From JBMYYR01 sp965243605 (lineage in GTDB: Bacteria; Bacteroidota; Bacteroidia; Flavobacteriales; CAJXXR01), in contig CBDEVQ010000099.1 of NCBI GenBank assembly GCA_965243605.1, positions 62,001 through 126,000 of the forward strand: 64,000 nt of DNA, read 5' to 3'. The first letter of the stretch is position 1. The number at the start of each line of letters is the position of its first letter. Under the pieces are notes generated by a model. The model ran no database searches, was not told the DNA's origin, and saw nothing but the letters and a program-made list of their open reading frames with translations. Shown here in pieces: positions 60,269 through 64,000 of this stretch. The position numbers and the translations under genes are program-made.

Positions 60269-63265
60269 ATGCAAAACAAAGGTTTAATAAGAGGGTTTGC
60301 TTTAATCCTAGCATTAATCTGTTTATACCAACTTTCGTTTACTTTTTTAGCGAATAAGGTAGAAGCAGATGCTAAACAAGCAGCAGAAAACGGAGACGTT
60401 TCTTCAGAAGTCTATTACTTAGATTCAGTCGCTAATACACCAATTTATTCATTTATTCCAGCACTTACCTATAAGGTTTGTAGAGAAAACGAGATCAATC
60501 TTGGATTAGATCTTCAAGGTGGAATGAGTGTTGTTCTTGAAGTATCAGTAGCAGATATCTTAACTAGCTTAGTTGGAGATAAACATGATCCGTTATTTAA
60601 AGCGACTATCGCTAGAGCTCATGAAATGGAGAAAGATGCTCAAGAAGATTTTATTACTCTTTTTGGTAAAGCATTTGTAATTGAAAACCAGAAAAATGGT
60701 GGAAATGCTAAGCTTCATGACGCGACATATTTCGGTACGCAAGAGTTAAGTCAGAAATTTACAACACTTACAGCTTCTGATGAAGAGGTAATGAAAATTG
60801 TAAAAAATGAAGCTGATGGAGCAATTGATAGAGCATTTACTATTTTAAGAGCTCGTATTGATAAGTTTGGAGTTGCACAACCAAATGTTCAGAAATTACA
60901 ACAATCTGGTCGTATTTTAATTGAATTACCAGGAGTAAAAGATGCCGAACGTATTAAGAAGTTGTTAAAGACGACGGCTCAATTGCAATTTTGGGAAACA
61001 AGAGAATCTGCTGAATTATTACCTTTTCTTGTAGCGGCTAATACAAGACTTCAGGAAACTGAAGAGAACCCTAAAGCAACAAATGAAACAATTAATTCTA
61101 ATTTAGTAAAGAATGATTCTGTTGTAGCAAATGATGAATCTAATGATATTACATCAATTTTAGATGATAATACTGATGCTACGGATTCAACAGTTGCTAA
61201 TAGTACAAGTACAGATTCAACAGCATTAACAAATGCTTTTAATCCGTTATTTGAAATTTTTGCACCTAGTGTTTCACAAGATGGACAACCATTTCAAGGA
61301 CCGTTATTAGGTTTTGCTTCTATTAAAGATACAGCAAAGATAAATGATTACTTATCTAGAAAAGATATTCGTAAACTACTACCTGCTGAATTAAGATATA
61401 CTAAATTCTTATGGTCTGTTAAACCAAGAATTGAAGGTTCAGGAATGTTAGACCTTATTGCGATAAAGTCAAATAGAAAAGATGCACCTTCACTTAATGG
61501 AGATGTTATTGTTGATGCCTCTGCTAATTTTGGTGCTACTGGAAGTGTAGAAGTTTCGATGTCGATGAACAATTTAGGAGCTAAGAAGTGGAAAAAGCTT
61601 ACGGCTAATAATATTGGAAAATCTGTTGCAATTGTTTTAGATAACTATGTATATTCTTACCCAACAGTAAATCAAGAAATACCAAATGGTAGTTCTCAGA
61701 TTTCTGGTAATTTCGATATTCAAGAGGGAAAAGATTTAGCAAATATTCTTAAGGCTGGTAAATTACCTGCACGTACTCACATTATCCAAGCGGATGAGGT
61801 AGGAGCTTCATTAGGACAAAGAGCTATTGATAACGGATTGGCTTCATTTATTGCAGCATTAATATTCGTACTTCTTTATATGACATTCTACTATTCTAAT
61901 GCAGGTTTAGGTGCTAACATTGCTTTATTAGCAAACATGTTCTTTGTATTTGGAGTATTAGCAGGATTTAAAACGGTATTAACATTACCTGGTATTGCTG
62001 GTATTGTATTAACTATTGGTATGGCGGTTGATGCCAACGTATTAATCTTCGAACGTATTAAGGAAGAATTAAATGGTGGTAAGAATATTAAGAATGCTGT
62101 TGCTGATGGTTATAAATTTGCATATGCTGCAATTGTAGATGCCAACGTAACAACATTATTAACAGGTGTTATATTATATATATTTGGTACAGGTCCAATT
62201 AGAGGATTTGCCGTAACATTAATTATTGGTATTCTAACATCTTTATTCTGTGCAATATTCCTTACACGTGTTATTTTAGAGGCACGTATATCTAAAGGTA
62301 AAGGTGTTAATTTTTATACAGGTATCACTAAAAACTTATTCCAAAATAATAGTGTAGCTTTCTTAGCCAAAAAGAAGATAGCTTATGCTATATCGGCTAT
62401 TATCATAATTGCAGGAATTGGTTCTATGTTAACAAGAGGGTTTGACCAAGGAGTTGACTTTACTGGTGGTCGTTCTTATGTTGTTAGTTTCTCTGATGAT
62501 GTTAAAACAGACGATGTACGTCAAGTATTAGGAAAAGTATTTATTGTTGATGGAGAAGAACAAAAACCAATTGTAAAAACATTTGGTAATGGAAATCAAG
62601 TTAAATTGACAACAAAATTCATGATAGATGAAGCCGATGCTGATTCTTTAGTTGAAGCGACTTTAGTATCTGGATTAGTTCAAATTGATAAAGACTATAA
62701 AATAGAGAGTTCAACACTTGTAGGACCAACTATTGCGGATGATATTTTGAAAGCAGCATTATGGGCTGTATTAGGATCATTATTTGTGATTTTCTTATAC
62801 ATCATTATAAGATTCGGTAAATGGCAATATTCATTAGGAGCGGTTTCTGCTGTATTCCATGATGTATTAGTTGTATTATCTCTTTATTCTTTACTATATG
62901 GAATGTTACCATTCTCATTAGAAATTGATCAAGCATTTATTGCGGCAATTCTTACGGTAATCGGATATTCGTTGAATGATACCGTGGTTGTATTTGATAG
63001 AATTCGAGAACGAATAGGTACATCTGGTAAATTCTCAGATAAAGACTTAATCAATGGTGCATTAAACAGTACATTAAGTCGTACGATGAATACATCATTA
63101 ACTACATTGATTGTATTATTAGTAATCTTCTTTATGGGAGGTGAGGTGATACAAGGATTTATGTTTGCATTATTAGTAGGAGTAGTTGTAGGAACTTATT
63201 CTTCACTTTTCATTGCAACTCCTGTAATGTTGGATACTATTAAAGATACAGATAATAAGGCATAG
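60269..63265 (+). CDS. secDF: Fused protein translocase subunit SecDF
   Basis: This is a 998-residue fusion of SecD and SecF, the proton-driven motor that assists Sec export. SecD part (about 1-620): first helix GFALILALICLYQLSFTF, the large periplasmic P1 domain (INLGLDLQGGMSVVLEV, AFTILRARIDKFGVAQPNVQ, and an acidic low-complexity insert NDITSILDDNTDATDSTV), GSSQISGNFDIQEGKDLANIL, and membrane motif TIGMAVDANVLIFERIKEEL. SecF part (about 690-998): GVDFTGGRSYVVSF, ALWAVLGSLFVIFLYIIIRF, and TVIGYSLNDTVVVFDRIRERI. The start is ATG 60269 from the promoter position. The fusion is normal for Bacteroidota. Confidence 0.96.
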   Translation: MQNKGLIRGFALILALICLYQLSFTFLANKVEADAKQAAENGDVSSEVYYLDSVANTPIYSFIPALTYKVCRENEINLGLDLQGGMSVVLEVSVADILTSLVGDKHDPLFKATIARAHEMEKDAQEDFITLFGKAFVIENQKNGGNAKLHDATYFGTQELSQKFTTLTASDEEVMKIVKNEADGAIDRAFTILRARIDKFGVAQPNVQKLQQSGRILIELPGVKDAERIKKLLKTTAQLQFWETRESAELLPFLVAANTRLQETEENPKATNETINSNLVKNDSVVANDESNDITSILDDNTDATDSTVANSTSTDSTALTNAFNPLFEIFAPSVSQDGQPFQGPLLGFASIKDTAKINDYLSRKDIRKLLPAELRYTKFLWSVKPRIEGSGMLDLIAIKSNRKDAPSLNGDVIVDASANFGATGSVEVSMSMNNLGAKKWKKLTANNIGKSVAIVLDNYVYSYPTVNQEIPNGSSQISGNFDIQEGKDLANILKAGKLPARTHIIQADEVGASLGQRAIDNGLASFIAALIFVLLYMTFYYSNAGLGANIALLANMFFVFGVLAGFKTVLTLPGIAGIVLTIGMAVDANVLIFERIKEELNGGKNIKNAVADGYKFAYAAIVDANVTTLLTGVILYIFGTGPIRGFAVTLIIGILTSLFCAIFLTRVILEARISKGKGVNFYTGITKNLFQNNSVAFLAKKKIAYAISAIIIIAGIGSMLTRGFDQGVDFTGGRSYVVSFSDDVKTDDVRQVLGKVFIVDGEEQKPIVKTFGNGNQVKLTTKFMIDEADADSLVEATLVSGLVQIDKDYKIESSTLVGPTIADDILKAALWAVLGSLFVIFLYIIIRFGKWQYSLGAVSAVFHDVLVVLSLYSLLYGMLPFSLEIDQAFIAAILTVIGYSLNDTVVVFDRIRERIGTSGKFSDKDLINGALNSTLSRTMNTSLTTLIVLLVIFFMGGEVIQGFMFALLVGVVVGTYSSLFIATPVMLDTIKDTDNKA

Positions 63266-63296
63266 AGCTCTTGAGCACATTGTCTAATTAATATTA

Positions 63297-63329
63297 AAAA
63301 AAGAGGGGTCATTTGATCCCTCTTTTTTA
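63297..63329 (+). terminator. Rho-independent terminator after secDF
   Basis: AAAGAGGGGTCA and TGATCCCTCTTT pair (one G-U) around TT and end in a T-run, 32 bases after the stop. Confidence 0.85.
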
Positions 63330-63457
63330 TTAGTAATATAGTTTTATACACAATATTAATAGGGCCTGATCAAAAACGAATGTTAAATATAAGTAGTTGT
63401 AAATTAATTTTTTTTTAAATAATCTGTTGATAATTATTTAAACCCTTCTTAATTCAC

Positions 63458-63487
63458 TTGTATCCTTCTTTTTTTTTTATATCTTTA
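63458..63487 (+). promoter_or_regulatory. Near-consensus promoter of the PorP/SprF gene
   Basis: TTG at 63458-63460 and TATCTTTA at 63480-63487, spacer 19, one mismatch in the last base of TAnnTTTG. Confidence 0.45.
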
Positions 63488-63528
63488 GCCCTCAAAGTAT
63501 ATATTTCTATGGTAAAGCCATATATTTT

Positions 63529-64000
63529 ATGAAAAAAATAGCTTTTTTAATTTCTGTTTGTTTCAGTTGGTTGGCAAATGCGCAGCAGGATATTCAAATT
63601 ACCCAAAACATGTTTAATAAGTTTGCGGTGAATCCGGCTTATGCAGGAGCAACTTCAAATTTAAATGCTAGTGTGCTACACAGGTCTCAATGGGTAGGAT
63701 TTGAAGGTGCTCCAACATCTCAAATTTTCAATCTGGAGGTTCCTGTATATGCTTTAGCGGGTGGTATAGGTCTTAATATTGTAAATGATGCAATAGGTGA
63801 AGGATTTAGATATCGACAAGTTGGTGCCACATATGCCTTTCGTGGTAAACTAGGAGACGAAACATTTTTAGGTTTAGGTTTTAATGCCGGTTTTTTTAAT
63901 ATTGATTTTAATTATGATACGTGGTTAGCATCTAATGGAGGAAATGGATCTGATGATCCTCATATTCCAGATGAAAGTGCTTCAGCAATAGTTCCAGATT
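63529..64000 (+). CDS. PorP/SprF-family T9SS outer-membrane protein, 3' end outside window
   Basis: ATG 63529 opens a frame that runs off the window after 157 codons. It has a signal peptide (KKIAFLISVCFSWLANAQ) and the family start QDIQITQNMFNKFAVNPAYAGATSN, followed by VLHRSQWVGFEGAPTSQIFN, GIGLNIVNDAIGEGFRY and LGLGFNAGFFNIDFNYDTW, all diagnostic of PorP/SprF barrels. These proteins help specific adhesins such as SprB reach the surface through the type IX system and are often encoded next to their cargo, which may lie beyond the right edge. Confidence 0.93.
   Translation, partial: MKKIAFLISVCFSWLANAQQDIQITQNMFNKFAVNPAYAGATSNLNASVLHRSQWVGFEGAPTSQIFNLEVPVYALAGGIGLNIVNDAIGEGFRYRQVGATYAFRGKLGDETFLGLGFNAGFFNIDFNYDTWLASNGGNGSDDPHIPDESASAIVPD

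Noticed and set aside
1..64000. CRISPR arrays, tRNA/rRNA genes, transposases, integrases, attachment sites and phage genes looked for on both strands
   Set aside because: None were seen; the few repeats found are terminator hairpins or protein-coding repeats. A tRNA scan and a mobile-element search would be the decisive checks.

Overview
The window is AT-rich (roughly one third G+C by eye), densely packed DNA from a Bacteroidota bacterium, most likely of the order Flavobacteriales. The evidence is the gliding and type IX secretion (T9SS) gene content (gldE-gldD, a PorE-like OmpA protein, a PorP/SprF protein and a cargo protein with a T9SS C-terminal sorting domain), the fused SecDF, the recQ/kdsD/tatC/lptB neighbourhood, the divergent trmH/tamL pair, and recurring promoters of the Bacteroidota form TTG-N17-22-TAnnTTTG with little Shine-Dalgarno signal. 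I found no tRNA, rRNA, CRISPR array, insertion sequence or phage gene.

Layout. Positions 1-9.1 kb hold a surface-polysaccharide block: a truncated glycosyltransferase, a PhyH-type dioxygenase, a flippase, a large GT-B-like transferase, and a nonulosonic (sialic-like) acid operon made of a CMP-sugar synthetase/PseG fusion, NeuB and a methyltransferase. From 9.2 to 19 kb come a YfhO membrane protein and a run of housekeeping and envelope genes (lpxK, gatB, a TlpA-like lipoprotein, lpxH, a short-chain dehydrogenase, waaA). From 19.0 to 21.7 kb three consecutive genes (an outer-membrane protein, a NYN-domain protein and a DegT aminotransferase) carry five single-base frameshifts between them. A sixth frameshift lies in the signal peptide of a secreted calcium-binding-repeat protein at 25.2 kb. 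From 21.9 to 33.7 kb the genes are mixed: a CpsB-like phosphatase, a TonB-dependent-receptor-like protein, an iodotyrosine-deiodinase-like nitroreductase next to a Crp/Fnr regulator, two phosphoesterases, a PD-(D/E)XK protein, a glucosaminidase, and an HTH regulator coupled to a PLD-family protein.

From 33.7 to 64 kb the content is mostly core: rplU-rpmA, OmpA proteins, recQ, kdsD-tatC-lptB, frr, galE, ssb-gldE-gldD, mutY, hup, a 30-residue AURKAIP1/COX24-like ribosomal peptide, rng, tamL, trmH, a T9SS cargo, secDF and the start of a porP/sprF gene. Two themes tie the window together. One is lipopolysaccharide and capsule construction (lpxH, lpxK, waaA, kdsD, lptB, tamL, nonulosonate genes, galE). 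The other is export by Sec, Tat and T9SS with gliding.

I did not find a clear-cut new defence or mobile system. The strongest items for a second look are the frameshift cluster, the deiodinase-like enzyme with its neighbouring regulator, the CMP-synthetase/PseG fusion with an adjacent orphan transferase, the basic mini-protein and hairpin leader before rng, and the HTH-PLD pair. Automatic start prediction is misleading for several genes here because TTG-initiated frames run into promoter elements. I moved those starts and give the reason in each entry.
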